Below the pieces are notes generated by a model that was given only the letters and a program-made list of their open reading frames with translations, did not search any database and was not told the DNA's origin. Shown in pieces: positions 43,879 through 57,300 of a stretch of DNA of 64,000 nucleotides. The first letter of the stretch is position 1, and each line of letters starts with the position of its first letter. Source of the stretch: Symsagittifera roscoffensis. Lineage: Eukaryota; Xenacoelomorpha; Acoela; Convolutidae. The stretch lies in contig NC_087069.1 of NCBI RefSeq assembly GCF_963678635.1, forward strand, positions 10,809,206 through 10,873,205. Reading direction: 5' to 3'. The position numbers and the translations under genes are program-made.

Positions 43879-46800
43879 GCCCGCGAGATACTAGTAATTA
43901 TTTTTTATTCTAGTTTTGGTTTTCATGAATGCTTCTTCGACAACTGCGCATTAACATGACTGCTCTTTTTGTTGGCTGCGACCAGTCGCCAAAAATGCGG
44001 TTCCTGCAACGTGGTTCTGTGAAATAAGTCAAGTTTATTTTTTTCCAAAATTCGCATTGTTTGCAGATTGCGCTCGACTCCTAAGTAAACATAAGGTGCG
44101 CTTTGAAGCAAACTGTAATTTCTTCAGAAACCTGGAAGTACAAAGACCTAAAGACCTGGAACTTTGACTGCAGATTAAAATAAGTGAGCAAAAGTACTTT
44201 CGTTGCTTCCATTCAGTAAGGGAAAAGTTGAAAAACGCGACAGAGAAAAAAATTACAAATTTTAATTCATGTAATTATCTTTAAGAAAACAGAATGAACT
44301 ATACAATCAACCTAATTACATAATTCTATTATCAGTTTTTATTCGTGTAAAATATGCAAGCTAAAACCATTTTTCAAGACAAATAACAAGAAAAACAAAA
44401 ATAAATAAAAAAAATTTAAATTTGTGTTTTAAATATTGCAAAAATTTTTCCAAAGTTTTTGAAGTTTTTGATTCCAAAGATCATGTTAAAAACTCCAAAA
44501 GCCATTTTTTTTAGAGAAAAACTAAAATTTCAAGGCTTTAATTAATCATAAATAGGCTATTGTTTATTGCTCACCCGCACGAAACTAGACGAATAATCAA
44601 AAACTTCAAACCGTTTTTCTCTGAGAAAGTGTTTGGGAAATTTTTCGATGTGGTTCTAATTACGACTGAATGGGTTCTAAAATGATATATCACTAAACCC
44701 TGTCCGATGAGTACTTATGGTGGTTGATTTTGTGTGGAAAACAAAAAGAAGAAAAAAAAACTAAAACACAAACGAACACAAAGTTCCTCCCCATTTTCAA
44801 TGGTCGAAACAAAAAGGCCAAGCACACTTAACCCCTGAAAACAAAATAAGCCCCAACTTTAATTTTCAATCAAAAATTCCTAATATATAATTTACCAATA
44901 ACACTAAGGTCAAAAACGGAAAGAAAACAGTTTTTCCAATGTTTTCCAATGTTTTTAAAAACATTAGTCACGTTTCAATTAACTCGAATTGTTGTCACAA
45001 TGAATCAATTCAAACACGAATTGATCTTTTCTAGCAAGCATTAGGATAAAAAGTTTGTGATAAAAAGCAAAACTCCAGAAAAAAACATGAGCGAAAAAAC
45101 GAAAGCATACAAAAAAAACCTGATGTAACATTCTAAACCTTTTTTTCTAGTTTGAAAATTTAGCTCGCATAAAAATTAACAAGTTGAGGAGATCAAATGC
45201 GGCGATCAAATTTTATTTCAAAACATTAAACAGATGGAATTTTTTTGTTTTTTCTTGGAGCTCGAAAGTTTTCCCTCCTGTATCAAACCTACTAAATGTT
45301 GTTCAAACCTACTAAATGTTGTTCAAACCTACTAAATGTTTTTTCTTTTTAAAAAAAAGAAAATATTTAAAAAAAAACGGAATAAATTTAACGAAATCAA
45401 CAAAATCAGAGCTTTTCTTTTGTTTTTAACAAATCAACTTTGCAGAAAGCAATAGCTAGATTTGAAAAGTAAGCCCACAATAAACAAGCAGACAAACAAA
45501 AGTCTAGTACTTGGAATTCTCCCAGAAAAATTGTTAGAAAATTGCGCGTCTTACTAGAGTTTAACTCATTAGCTTTACCGTTCTAATGAGTTGAGTGAGT
45601 TCTAAGGAACTGGTAAGATTGTTTGTTCAAACTTTATTTATTTGTAACATAGGCTGAGCAAATGAAAAACTTATTTTAAAAACCAAGTTGTTAAACCAAA
45701 ACACAGTCCATAGTACGATTTGACAAAGCTTAATAACTGCAAACTGAACACAGAAGAAAAGCTTCTCTTTGGAAACACATTCGAGAAGACGGCAATCATC
45801 ATCTAAAAAAAGCTGAAAAAGAGTGAAGGGTGAAAAGATATATAAACTAGGCATGGTAAAAGCTTTTCTCCTCCATGTGCCGAAATTGAATCCCAACATG
45901 GAGGTAAATGTCCCCACCTTCCCGCATCTCTAGACTCATTACAGAAAGCAGCAAAAATCCGTCGAAAAGACCGATGAAAAAAATTACATTAAAATTGGCA
46001 AGGCGGCATTATCTATGGAGTTTCCTGAAGAACATGTCAAAAAAATTGCATCTAAAAACTGAAAATTTTAACAAAAGTTCAAATAAATGATTTTTTTTTA
46101 ATTGTTCATTGCCTTGAATCACAATTTTCCTCAAACAAATTTTGTTTTTCAATTTTGTAGCTTCAAAAACAAGAATTGCCAAAAATTGATCTTTTCGGCT
46201 GGCGTTTTAAAACAACAACCTTGACACTGTAAAGCCATCTCTAGATGTTTACTTGTTGATCGATATTTTTTTTCGCCGGGTTGCAAAAAGTAATCAACCA
46301 CTTTTGATTAAATCGGCAACGGGAAAGTTCCGGTTAAATTAAAGGTCATCTTTGACAAATTCATCTTCCTATCGTTTTTAAGATATTTAGATTATTTCTT
46401 AAAGCGATGGTAATTTTGAGTTATAATTAAGTATTCTTGGTTATCGGGCAAGTCACAAAAAATTTCTCAAAGCTTCAATTTTCATCTTTAGTTTTTTTAA
46501 GCAAGCTTGAATACAATCCTACTCAAAAATTGATTTTTACGTAACAATTTGAAAAGAATTTGTAGGAATCAATTGAATTATGTTCTTTTTTTTTCAAATT
46601 TTTCAGAAGTTTGCTTAATAAAATTTTTATGCCAATCATTTTCTTGAAAACGATCTTTAGTATTAAAATTTTTTGGATCCATGAAACTCGAAACAGCAAT
46701 TGTCAGCGTTTTTGTCTTAAATGGTCATAAAACAATTTGTATTTAATTTTTTTACCAAAAAGTTTGCATTAAGATTGACATTTAACAAAAAATTAATTGT

Positions 46801-48104
46801 CAAAAAAAGACCAAGATTTTTTAGAAAAAAAAACCTTTTTTTTTAGAAAAAAAATCTTCTCGTATTTTATTTTAAATTGGAAGAAATAGATGATATTGAA
46901 ATCTCTATGCTTGTCTTCAAAAAATAATTAGTTCTAATCATCTGCTAGCTCGCCAAACGACGACGAACAAGTTATAACTTTAAAACAAGTCAAGACAATT
47001 CGAGTGTTTTCCACTATTTTTCAACAAAAGTTGAGAATGGGCTAACAACTTTACAACAACCAAAAGATTATTTGATTGATTTTAATTTTTTAGATTTTTC
47101 AAAGTCTGCAATCTGGCCTTCCTGTTGACAAATATTATTGGTAAATATCACACAACCTTTTTTCATGTTGAGAATGGCTCATCACTATTTTATATATACC
47201 ATTCGGCACCTGTAAATCATTCAATAGAAGAAAAAAGCGCATGAAAACAGCAAGGGCAGTTTCATTTCCAATAAGGGAACCATATGCCTAGCCTTTTTTC
47301 CATTTATAGAACCATATTACAAGCATTCATTTCCGATTTGACTCCGAGTAAATATAATTTTTGACTTGCTAAAAATTACAACCGAAAATTTACTCAATAG
47401 TATTGCAAATTGGCTACACCGAAAGAAATGCCAAGTGAGGTGCCTTTTTTATCATTCCATAGTATTGTTACCAAAACTTTAAATAATTGCAAGCGGCTAT
47501 AAAACATAAATTTTTATGTCGCAAACTTCAATGGATGAACCACTGATTGTAAAGCAAATTAAGGTTTATATTATCATCTAAAAAAAACAAAAACTCATAG
47601 TTTTGGTTTTAATGGAAACTCTTTTTGTGAGTTTAAAGTATTCTGTCAAAAAAAGCGGCGGTTAGAAAACGATTTAGGGACAAAAAATATGAGGTTTTTA
47701 ATGAAATTTTGGGCGCTGTTTCTCTGCATAGAAACTTTTAAGTAACTGGAGGTTTTTCTACTACTTGAAATTTTTTTGGTTAAATTTTTTTTTATTTATT
47801 CAAGTGTCTCATAACAAAAAACAAAATTATTTGCAAAAATTTGATTTGTGATTTTTGCCAAAAATAGGTGTCGTAAGCTCCAATCAGAAACTGAAATCAG
47901 AATTCGTTTGGCCAGTGATAAAAGTTAGCATGCTAAAAACAACAGGGTGAAAAATAACTTATTAGGGTACGATATTTAAAATTTTTACGGTATATTTCCT
48001 CAGGTAGAACTAGCTCAATTGGATGGCACTAACTTTTGCTATTTTTGCCAACAAAATTTAGGATCGGTTGTCTCAATTTTTGCACAAGTCAACCGACGTT
48101 TCGA
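43879..48104. other. Host intergenic DNA, no gene recognised
   Basis: AT-rich with long A and T runs. The 62-codon minus-strand ORF at 43923-44111 has a balanced amino-acid composition but no recognisable motif or splice context. A 20-bp minisatellite lies at 45281-45340. No other structure seen. Confidence 0.45.
45281..45340 (+). repeat. 20-bp minisatellite, three copies
   Basis: GTTCAAACCTACTAAATGTT at 45301-45320 and 45321-45340, preceded by a copy differing in its first two bases (45281-45300). Confidence 0.9.
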
Positions 48105-48304
48105 TTATTTGTTGCCAGTTTGATAAATTATAGTATTTCTTAGTTCGTATTGTTTTAGAAGTTCTGGAACACAGCAGAGCACCTTCACAAGGAACCAATT
48201 GCGTATCTTTTTGGCTGCAGTTTTGAAATGTGTCAGTATCAGCAAAAGGGAGATGTAATATATGGGGCTATAGAATAACGATGTTACTCGTAAGAACTCA
48301 TAAA
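48105..48304 (-). CDS. GPCR exon: TM7 and C-terminal tail
   Basis: Codes LRVTSLFYSPIYYISLLLIL then THFKTAAKKIRNWF, a TM7 with a Y-S-P-I-Y-Y variant of NPxxY followed by the basic helix-8 region, ending with TAA at 48105-48107. The acceptor is either after GAGACAG at 48305 or after GAG at 48310; the second gives a phase that matches the upstream exon. Neither has a T-rich tract, so the 5' boundary is uncertain. Confidence 0.65.
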
Positions 48305-51300
48305 CTGTCTCAGATCGTTTCAATCCTTTCCATATTTCGACATCATTATCTTCGTGCAGCATTGCATAAGGCCTCGTTGCTTCAATGGCGCTCGGATTTG
48401 TTATTTTTTTTTAGAATTTAATACAACCGTATTTTGAATTTCTTTTTAGTTAAAGTTTTTGATGAGTACAGGGATGGAATATTAATGCTTGAGTTGGGAT
48501 TTTTCAGCTTTTGATTTTTTGACTAATATTTCTGACAAAACTTGTTATTCCATCTGAACGATATCATTGTCTTAGCTCAAATGCATTTAGAGTTTTCACT
48601 GTGATCTTTTCTAAAAAGTTATGGGGGTTTGAAGCTTGTTCATTTTAACCACTGGTAAAACTACGGCGCGAAATGTTATGTTCTCATAACTGCTTTAACT
48701 TCTGTTAATTTTTGCGCGTGTGTTGAGGGGCGAAAACTATAGACATAATTGAGAACGAAAAAGTATTCAATTGTTTATTGAATTTTTGAAAACTGATTCT
48801 TTTTAGAGTAATTTTTTTAGCTTTAAGTGAATATCATAACATTCACAGCTTTACGTTGTTGTAGGAGCAATCTTGTTAAGGCTTCAAACTATATAAACTC
48901 AAAAGTGAGAAATAGATATTCAGATTAGCGAAAGCTTTCAAACTCTTCGAGACTGCTCGTATCGCGACAAAGATTAGAATATTAAAGACAACTAAAAGAC
49001 TAAATATTAGATTGCTCCGACTCTACTTTATCGCCATTAACAGTTTTGATTTTTAAATTTTTTGTGGAGATTCCCAAAAAAGAGATTTTTTCAAATTTTT
49101 TTTATTATTTTAGACCCACAAATAATTTGAAGCTCAAATATTGTACAAATCGCTTCTGATAATATTTTTTAAACCAATTTGTCTATATTTTTCAAGCAAA
49201 CTGCTTTAAATTGCCTTTGACACTCTTCAGAACAAATTATTGTCAAACATGTTCTACGAAAATCGGACAGATTATACATGTATTTATATGTCAACAGGTT
49301 GTTATATAAAAACTCTTGGAGACATTTTTCTGATTTGGTTAGTCTTGTCTAGTATTATTCATTCAAACTTGATATAGGTATCGTTTTTTCCATAAAACTT
49401 TTTTAGGAAGAAAAATCGGTTCTAAATAACACATATTTCTCAACTACTCTGAAAAACTGACAAAGTGATATTTTTTGAAACAGTGAAAAAGTGTTTATAT
49501 CTCTCCAAAAAATGATCGTTTATAGCGTCAGAAAAAGTTTGGGAAGATGGTAGAAAAAACTTGGTTAGATGAGACAAGGAGTAGTTACTCCATGACGATC
49601 AGCATACAAACAAGCTTCAAAGTGTAGCAAATTAAATAAATGAGCATGTAAAGCACAAAAAATTAGAACATTCTATAACTCTTTGCACAATCGGTCAGGT
49701 AAGACTCCTCTTTTTCGTCAAAGAATCAGAAAAAAAGTAACCACGCTTGAATCGATGAACATTGATAGTCTAGAATTACATCATTTTTTTCCCAAAAGAA
49801 CAGTTGTTTTGTCAGACATTTTAAAAATTTTTAAAAATTTTTTTGAAAAACCTTTTAATTAAAAGTCATGTAGAATTTTTTTTGAATTTCGTTTAACTTG
49901 TTTGCAATGCAATATAATAAACACTGGAAGGCATTTAAGTGGTTGTCTAGTTTTTTCGGCAACAAAATCTTATCAGTCAAAACTTATTTCAACTAATAAT
50001 TGGTTTTAAATTGATAACATGCACTTTCGATAAAAAAAATTTTTTCGAAATTTTGAGAATTTGTTTCACAAATAAAACGTAAGGCCAGCTTGGTTTGCGA
50101 AAAGCACAATTGTCTAAATCATTCCAATATTCTCGAATAAAACATTTTGTCTTAAATCAGCCTTTTTCACTAAAAAAAAACTAGCATAATTTTAGAAGTG
50201 ACTAGTTTCGGTGAGCTGATTTGCAAACCTTCGGGTTGTTGAATTTGAGAAGATTAGCGGCGTGTTCCAAAAATCGGATTATATCAAATCATGCAGAAAT
50301 ACTCGACGCATTTGCTACCTAGTTGTGTTAGTTGGGATATTACACTCACTACGGTGACAGAGAGGCGAAAGAGAGCAGGGGTGAAGAAAGGAGCAAAAAA
50401 CGCAATTTCAAAAAACTCAAAATTACTCAAAAAATACATCAAACACATTGGTTGAAACAAAATATTACAAGAAATTTAGGCTCAATAGTATGTTTTATAT
50501 AAAAAGGTTGATTTTTAGGTTTTTTATTCAATTTTGCGCTATGCTTCTGCCTCTACTCTTGCAATCACACAAGCCCACCTATGAGTCATCTATGCATTTA
50601 CCAGCGGTTTTGTCTTATCGGTATACATCCATTTATTGTCAAAACCGAATGCCAAAATTGTACTTGGAGACAAATCGTAGTAGTCTTCTGTGTAGAACAT
50701 ATAGCTGTGCAGAACAAAAGCTTTCTCTAAAAAATTACGGTAGAACCAATCACATTTTTATGGCTATTTAGACACAAAGAAATTTGTTTGAACAATTCGT
50801 GCTTTTTTCACAGCAAATTGTTGTTTTTTTTTCAACCTAACCAAGCAAAAAAGTGAATAATTGTTATAAGTTAGAAAGTTAGAAAAAAAATCATGAGAAC
50901 AAGTATTTTATATTTTTATGATGTATAAATTGGCAGGAAAAAAATCATCAAATTTGGATCAACCAAAAGTGATATTTATTTGGACAAAAATTTTGAAAAA
51001 AATAGTGAGCTTGAACAAAAATGATTCCGCATCAGATGAAATGAGGTTTTTCTTCACCCGTTTTTTGAAATTCTTTCTTCTTATTATTAAAAAATAATAT
51101 TTATAAAGGGTTTCCACAGGGGTTTGCTTCCACAGGGGTTTGTTCGCATTATCATTTCTTCTATTTTTTAGTCTGAAGGCACTGCTCATTTAGTACTGTA
51201 AGAAATTATTTAAGATGTTTAAAAAATGGCACAATGTGTTTGAAATCAAGCTAATTGTTCAATTTTTCCTTATACGACCCAATTGTTAACAAGTGGCTTT

Positions 51301-54300
51301 TGTCATTGACAGTTCAAAATTTAAAACTGAACAAATAATGTCGAAAACTATTTAAAGAGCAGCCGGACCGACCATTTATAACTTCGCTCTGATAATCGAG
51401 CAGTTTTGTTGAAAGGGGTGATTTTTCGAAAACTTGGGTAGTAGAAGGACGAGTGATTTTTCGAAAACTTGGGTAGTACAATTTTCGTCTGACTAAAATT
51501 CAATTTCAAATGAAACAAATAAATAATTTTCTTAGATTTTGAACTAAAATGGTTGACAATTAAAAAAACTCATTTTTTTGAAGTAATTGAAACACTGACT
51601 GAAAATGTCTATTCAGGGGAAAAAGGCCAACGATTACGTCTCAAATGACATAATTTCTCAGTGGCAGAAAATCAAAAACTTCCCAAATGGCTTGAAAGGA
51701 AGCAAATAATTCCAAATCTTGTTCAGAAATTTCGTTACTGACAAAATGTTATTATTAGAAACTGATAGAAAACTTTTTATTTACAATGGAAACTAAAAAT
51801 TTATTCCATTTGGGAAAAAAATTCATTTTTTATGCCATTTGGGAACTATGCCATTTGGGAAGTTATCAGACCAACCTTTCATAATCTCATTTTCAAATTT
51901 GAAGGATTCCACTTCTTTGACGAGAGAAGCAAAAGCATACGGCAGATGTAATAGGACGTATAAGAAAACATTCAGCCCGAACACAAAAGACAGCTTTCGT
52001 TTTCTTTGATTCGATAGCGTTGCCTGTCGCCCAGGTCGTTGTTCATTGGAATTTTTGTAGACATTCCGAATAATTTGGATTTGAACAGCAATTGAAAAAC
52101 TCATAGCTGTGAAGTAGTGAGCAAAGTAGAGAAAAGTTGTTAAGTAATATTTTTTCTGATAACATTGCTAATTTAGCATAAAAATACACACCTTTCCTTC
52201 GTTTCCATTAACCTTAAGTAAAAATTCCCTATTTTATCAAATCTAATTCAGCTTTTGAGAGAAAAAGTTGAAAGATTTCATAAGACACAGTTGCCTGTAT
52301 TGAGTTTTTAAGTCCTCTTTTGCAAAGCGATTGGGAAAGTGTCTCTTCGCTTGAGATTTGCAGCTCACATCAATAATTGCTGAAAGTTTTTAATTTTCAG
52401 TCAGATTTTTCAATAATTGATGTAAAAAGCGTCATTCAGCTTGAGTTGAGCACTTAAGACAAGCCAGGGAATTTTATGGTCGGTTTTTGGACATCAAAGA
52501 GATTTTTAGATGGTTTAGTCAACCTCTGTCGCAGAAAACAACTAGTCGTTCTCAGATCCATTTTTAACGCGTGAAGCCTACAAGAAATATGTTGCTTTCT
52601 AGAGTTTTGATTTTTCACTTTTGAAATATCTGATTTACCTCATCCGTAAGTTTCAAATACAATATCAAGTGTTTTTGAAGGTTCTTGAAAAGGTTCTGGA
52701 AAAGTTTTGGTCCATCTAACTTGAGCTTATGCATCCAATCCTTGAGTTTATTCAGTTTCTAATTGGGGAAGAAATTCCACGAATTATTTCTGCAAGACTT
52801 TTTCTGGTTTTTCCGAAGTGAAAAAAACTCTCCGTTCCTGCGGCGAAGAACGTTGCACCTTTGTCGGTGTATATTGTTTTACTTATTTATATTAAAAAAA
52901 TCATTTTGGGGTCACTTAACAGAAGGAAACTGTTTGACAGCGGACATTGTTTGACTCACGACATAGACTTTAAAAGCGAACATCGTTCAACCCTCAACGA
53001 CATCGGTTGAGCCAATTGACTTATGTTTAACTCATCCACTGGGTGTAGTTTGATCTCAATCAGAAATTTCTGATTGGGCCCACAAAAAAGTTGTTCAATG
53101 AATTCAGTCGTACAAAAATCAACAAAATCTTCAAAAGTGTTTTTGACAGTTTCCCTCCCCCCAAAAAATTCAAGTACCTACCTATTTTACTATACGCTGC
53201 TTCTTATTTATAACCTTCAATTTTTCTATAAACTTCCAAAAACGTCGACAGTCAAATTTTTGATGATAGTGTGCAACAAGTTTACAACTATTTTTCACAA
53301 TTTTTTTTGCTTGGCCGGGGCTTCGAGAAAATATAAGCGCTTACAGACCACATTCTTTTTCATTGGGTAAAAATGTCAGCAAAAGTTGAACGCAATGAGT
53401 ATGGCGAAAGATCAGTTTCTTGAATTCGTCCGTTGATTTTCTACGGTATTTTTTTTCCCATCAAATTTCTCAGGGTTCAATTAATTTCACTAGAAGGAAA
53501 GGTTTTGCACCAAACAACCAAGAACATAGTCTTCAAACTAAATCAGTCATTTTGACATATAATAAGGCATATATTTTCTTTGAAATTGTTAGCAGAATTT
53601 TTTTACTCTAAAAACCTAACAGTTGGTCTTATGACGATTAGTAGGCTATGATTTGACATTTTTGATTACTGGAAAGCGTTTCGCGTAGTTTTTTCCTCTT
53701 TGTCTGAAAATTTTTCAAAAAAGAATAGCTAAACGTAAACAAAACTAGAGGATTTATTTGGGGGGGGGGGGCGTTGTGGGGGACGCTCCTTTTCTCAGGG
53801 CCTCACGACCTAAAAAAGTTTCTGCTTTAGTACTATTTTAAGACCTCAATTTTTGGCTGGCCGACCCTATAAGTTTTCTTAAGGTGCCTCCGGCACCAAA
53901 TTATTAATTTTGAGGGGTTGCGCGCCAAAAATTTACAGTTTTTTTTTTCAAAGCGCTTCCAAAACTGCCTAAAAACGCCTTTTTACCTGTTTTTTTTTAA
54001 AGTTTGCCTGTGGTTGCAGCACTTTGCTAACAGCAGGCTTTTTCTAGTGATTTGAGTGAGCAAATAATCAGTTTGGTTGACAGAAAAAGCAAAAATTTCT
54101 CAAAATCAGTCTCCCCGAGAAAATCCTAGATATGCCACTGATGAAACACAAAAATTTTTATCGTGAAATTCATATCAATAAGATCGGCGTAATTGGGAGT
54201 TATTTACAAAAGTTTTTGCCGCCTTTACTCGTCAAAAATACTTCAGAAAAAACATAATGATGATTTTTTGCCACAAAATAGCGTCTTATTGACATACGTT

Positions 54301-57300
54301 TTCTGTACCATCCTTAAATAGTTATATTTGCATTGGCGTTGAAAGCAGCTAAGAACTTCAGGGTTCTTGAACCAAAAATTGACGCCGCAAAATTTTACCA
54401 TAGCGAAGTTTATACTTAGTGGTAGTCATAAGGATACGAAATCCTGAGGGGTAGAAAGTAGTTCCAGGCATCTACTTGATGATGCTAAAAACAGTTTTAT
54501 CTAAGAATGATAAAACACTCAATGGACAAATTGAAATTGCCTACTGTGCCAAAGTTACTGGGCTAGATTATCTGGTTTTTTTCTGTTTTTTTTTTTCAAT
54601 TTTTTTGTATTTTTTTTCGATGCAAAAATATTTCAATCAAAAGAGAACAATCAAAAGAGCCAATGATTAAATAAATACGTTTTCAGTTTTCTTGCGCTAA
54701 ATTGATTAATCTCAGAAACATTGAGATTTTATTTTTTTTTTCAAAAAAATCAGTTATCCAAATCATTTCTTGACAAAAAACGACACGAAATTTTACAGTT
54801 CATTTTTTCTTTTCAAGTTTTTGTATCTTCAACTGTTTGCCACAAAAAAAATTATTGAGGGAGTTTTTTAACTGTATGGAAAAATCTGACAACAGCGGCA
54901 ATTTTAAAAAAGGATTTTTCTGATTTCTATAAGTTAAACTTAATATCTTCCTTTTTTCTTTGATCAAAGAGAACTGAAAAAAAAAAGTTTTCTGATCTTT
55001 GAAAAATGCTTATTCTTAGTTATGACTTATTGTTGCCGAGTGGCACTGTTTGCCGAGTGGATGTACTCATCTAAAGTTTTGACCATTACAGCCGAAATAT
55101 GATATGAAGGTATTTGGTATTTATGGGTCCAAATTGAGTAATGATACGATAGGACTCACTCAAAGGAAAAAAAAAGCTCAGTTTTGCTTGTGAATTTTCA
55201 TATTAATTTTTTTACCGAGAAAATTGAGTCAGACATGCTTTAGATTCACTCGAAAAACATTCGGCTTTTTTCATGTTTCTCAGCCAGAAGAAACTGCAAT
55301 TCATTTGCAATTCGGATGATTTGTAGTGCTTATTACTTTTGATCCATTTTAATTCATGTTTTAAAGATAATTTTTCTCCTCACTACTAATTTATAAAAAG
55401 AAGAGCCGGTATTGAAAATAAAAGTTACAGATAAAAACGCTATGCCGCGTGAAACCCTTACTTGAACTATGTGTTGAACATGATCTAACTACGTTTTGAT
55501 GTGTTTTGGGAATAGTTAGACTGGTCTCAGCCTAAAAGTTTCATTCCACTGCACTGCTCAAACATTTTTTTTCCTTTTTTTTTTAAATTTCCTGCGTTTT
55601 TTCTACGATTTTGAATTCCGCACAATTAACATTTCCTCCTCGTCTTACTCTTTCTCAAAAAAAATTGAGCCAAACAAATTGAAAAAAGCAGAAATTTTGC
55701 AAAACAAGTGTACGTCCTACTCGACTAAATTTAATCTAAATTTTCCCAAATTTCGAACGAAAACCCCCAACGTCTCCTACACCTCCAAGCCCCACCATAA
55801 CAACCTCCCCCAAGTGGTAACTCTTGACACATCCCCACTGCAAGTGTTTCAAGAGACTTGTTTTTATGGCCGCATCTTCATATCTTAAATACATCCTGAC
55901 ATACATAAACACGTACATACTTATATACAATAAAATTCCTCTCAAAAAGCGTTTAGTTTAAGTAGCGGAAAAACTTCTTCAGGCTTTTTTTCAGATGGTT
56001 TTGACGGAAAAACTGCAATTTTTCAATGCGAACTCTCAAAGTTAGTAATTGCATCCATACAAAAATACATACAAACAAACGTTGTCCATCTCAATTTTAA
56101 TCCCATTTTTTTTCTAAATAAACTAAAAAGTTGGTTTAAAGCAGAAAAAAAGTTGAATATGAAGAGCAGGTAACCAAATTTAGTTCAAATTGTTCAAATA
56201 ACTTTATGTAAGTCGAAAACAATCTCTCAATAAGATGAAAAAAACCGATCATAGAGTTTTATTGTCTTCATCTATGAGAGTGAAAATTAATCAATTACAA
56301 TTAATTTGCAATGAATTTTAACGCTTTCCTTATAAATAGCAATATCATACACTTTTTTTATTTAAGATCGATACTTTAATAGACAAAGACAATTAAATTT
56401 AAAAAAAATCGATTTTCATCAAGGGAACTCCATTGAGGGCAGAACCGTTCACTTTGTGAAGCGTAAGGCACCCAAAAAACAATTTCATGAAAAGGTTTTT
56501 CTGTTTTGACCATGATATTATTCTTTGCTTAAAATTGATAAACAGCTAAAAAGTTTGATAAAGTAAACCTAAAAAAAATATCAAATTTAGTGCTAGGAAA
56601 TCCAATTTTTTTTTCTGAAAACTTGTAGCTTAGATATATAGACTTTATAATTATCACTGCCACATAATGAAAAAATGTATTACTTTCCGCGGTTTTGATG
56701 AAACAATACAACCAAACATTTTACAGAAATTTTTTTTTCTTGTTTCTTAAAATATATAAAAATTGGTTAGAAGCAGAGAAAATAAAAACCAAAAGCCAGA
56801 TAGTAAAGGGTTGTATACAAAATTACAAGCTATTCAACCTGAAATTGAACTGAAACACTTTCGTACGATGGTTTTAATTCAAGTATAGGATAATTTCAAA
56901 AACAACATTTGACCATTCTTGTCCGGAATTTTCTCTTATCAAAAAGTTACTTTTTTTGCGACAACAAAACTTCGTTTCAAGGCCTATTAGGATGTGGTAA
57001 TTTTTTTGAAGGACAATCAAAATCATCTTTGGGACGTATTTTGGTTAATAAATTATCTTTTTTTTTCAAAATGGATCAGAACTTGTGTGAGCAACTTTGA
57101 TATGATCTCGGCACCAAAAATTACTCAGAATAAGGAAAATAGCTGAAAAAGATATTTACACTAGCTTATGCCTTTTATATTTATAAGCAAATATAATTCA
57201 CTCAAAGAATGATAAAGTGATGTTTGTACGGTGGTGATAAAAGTTCTTTATTGTCTCTTCTACTGCCGAAAATTAACTTCCGATTTTAAAGCAACACAAT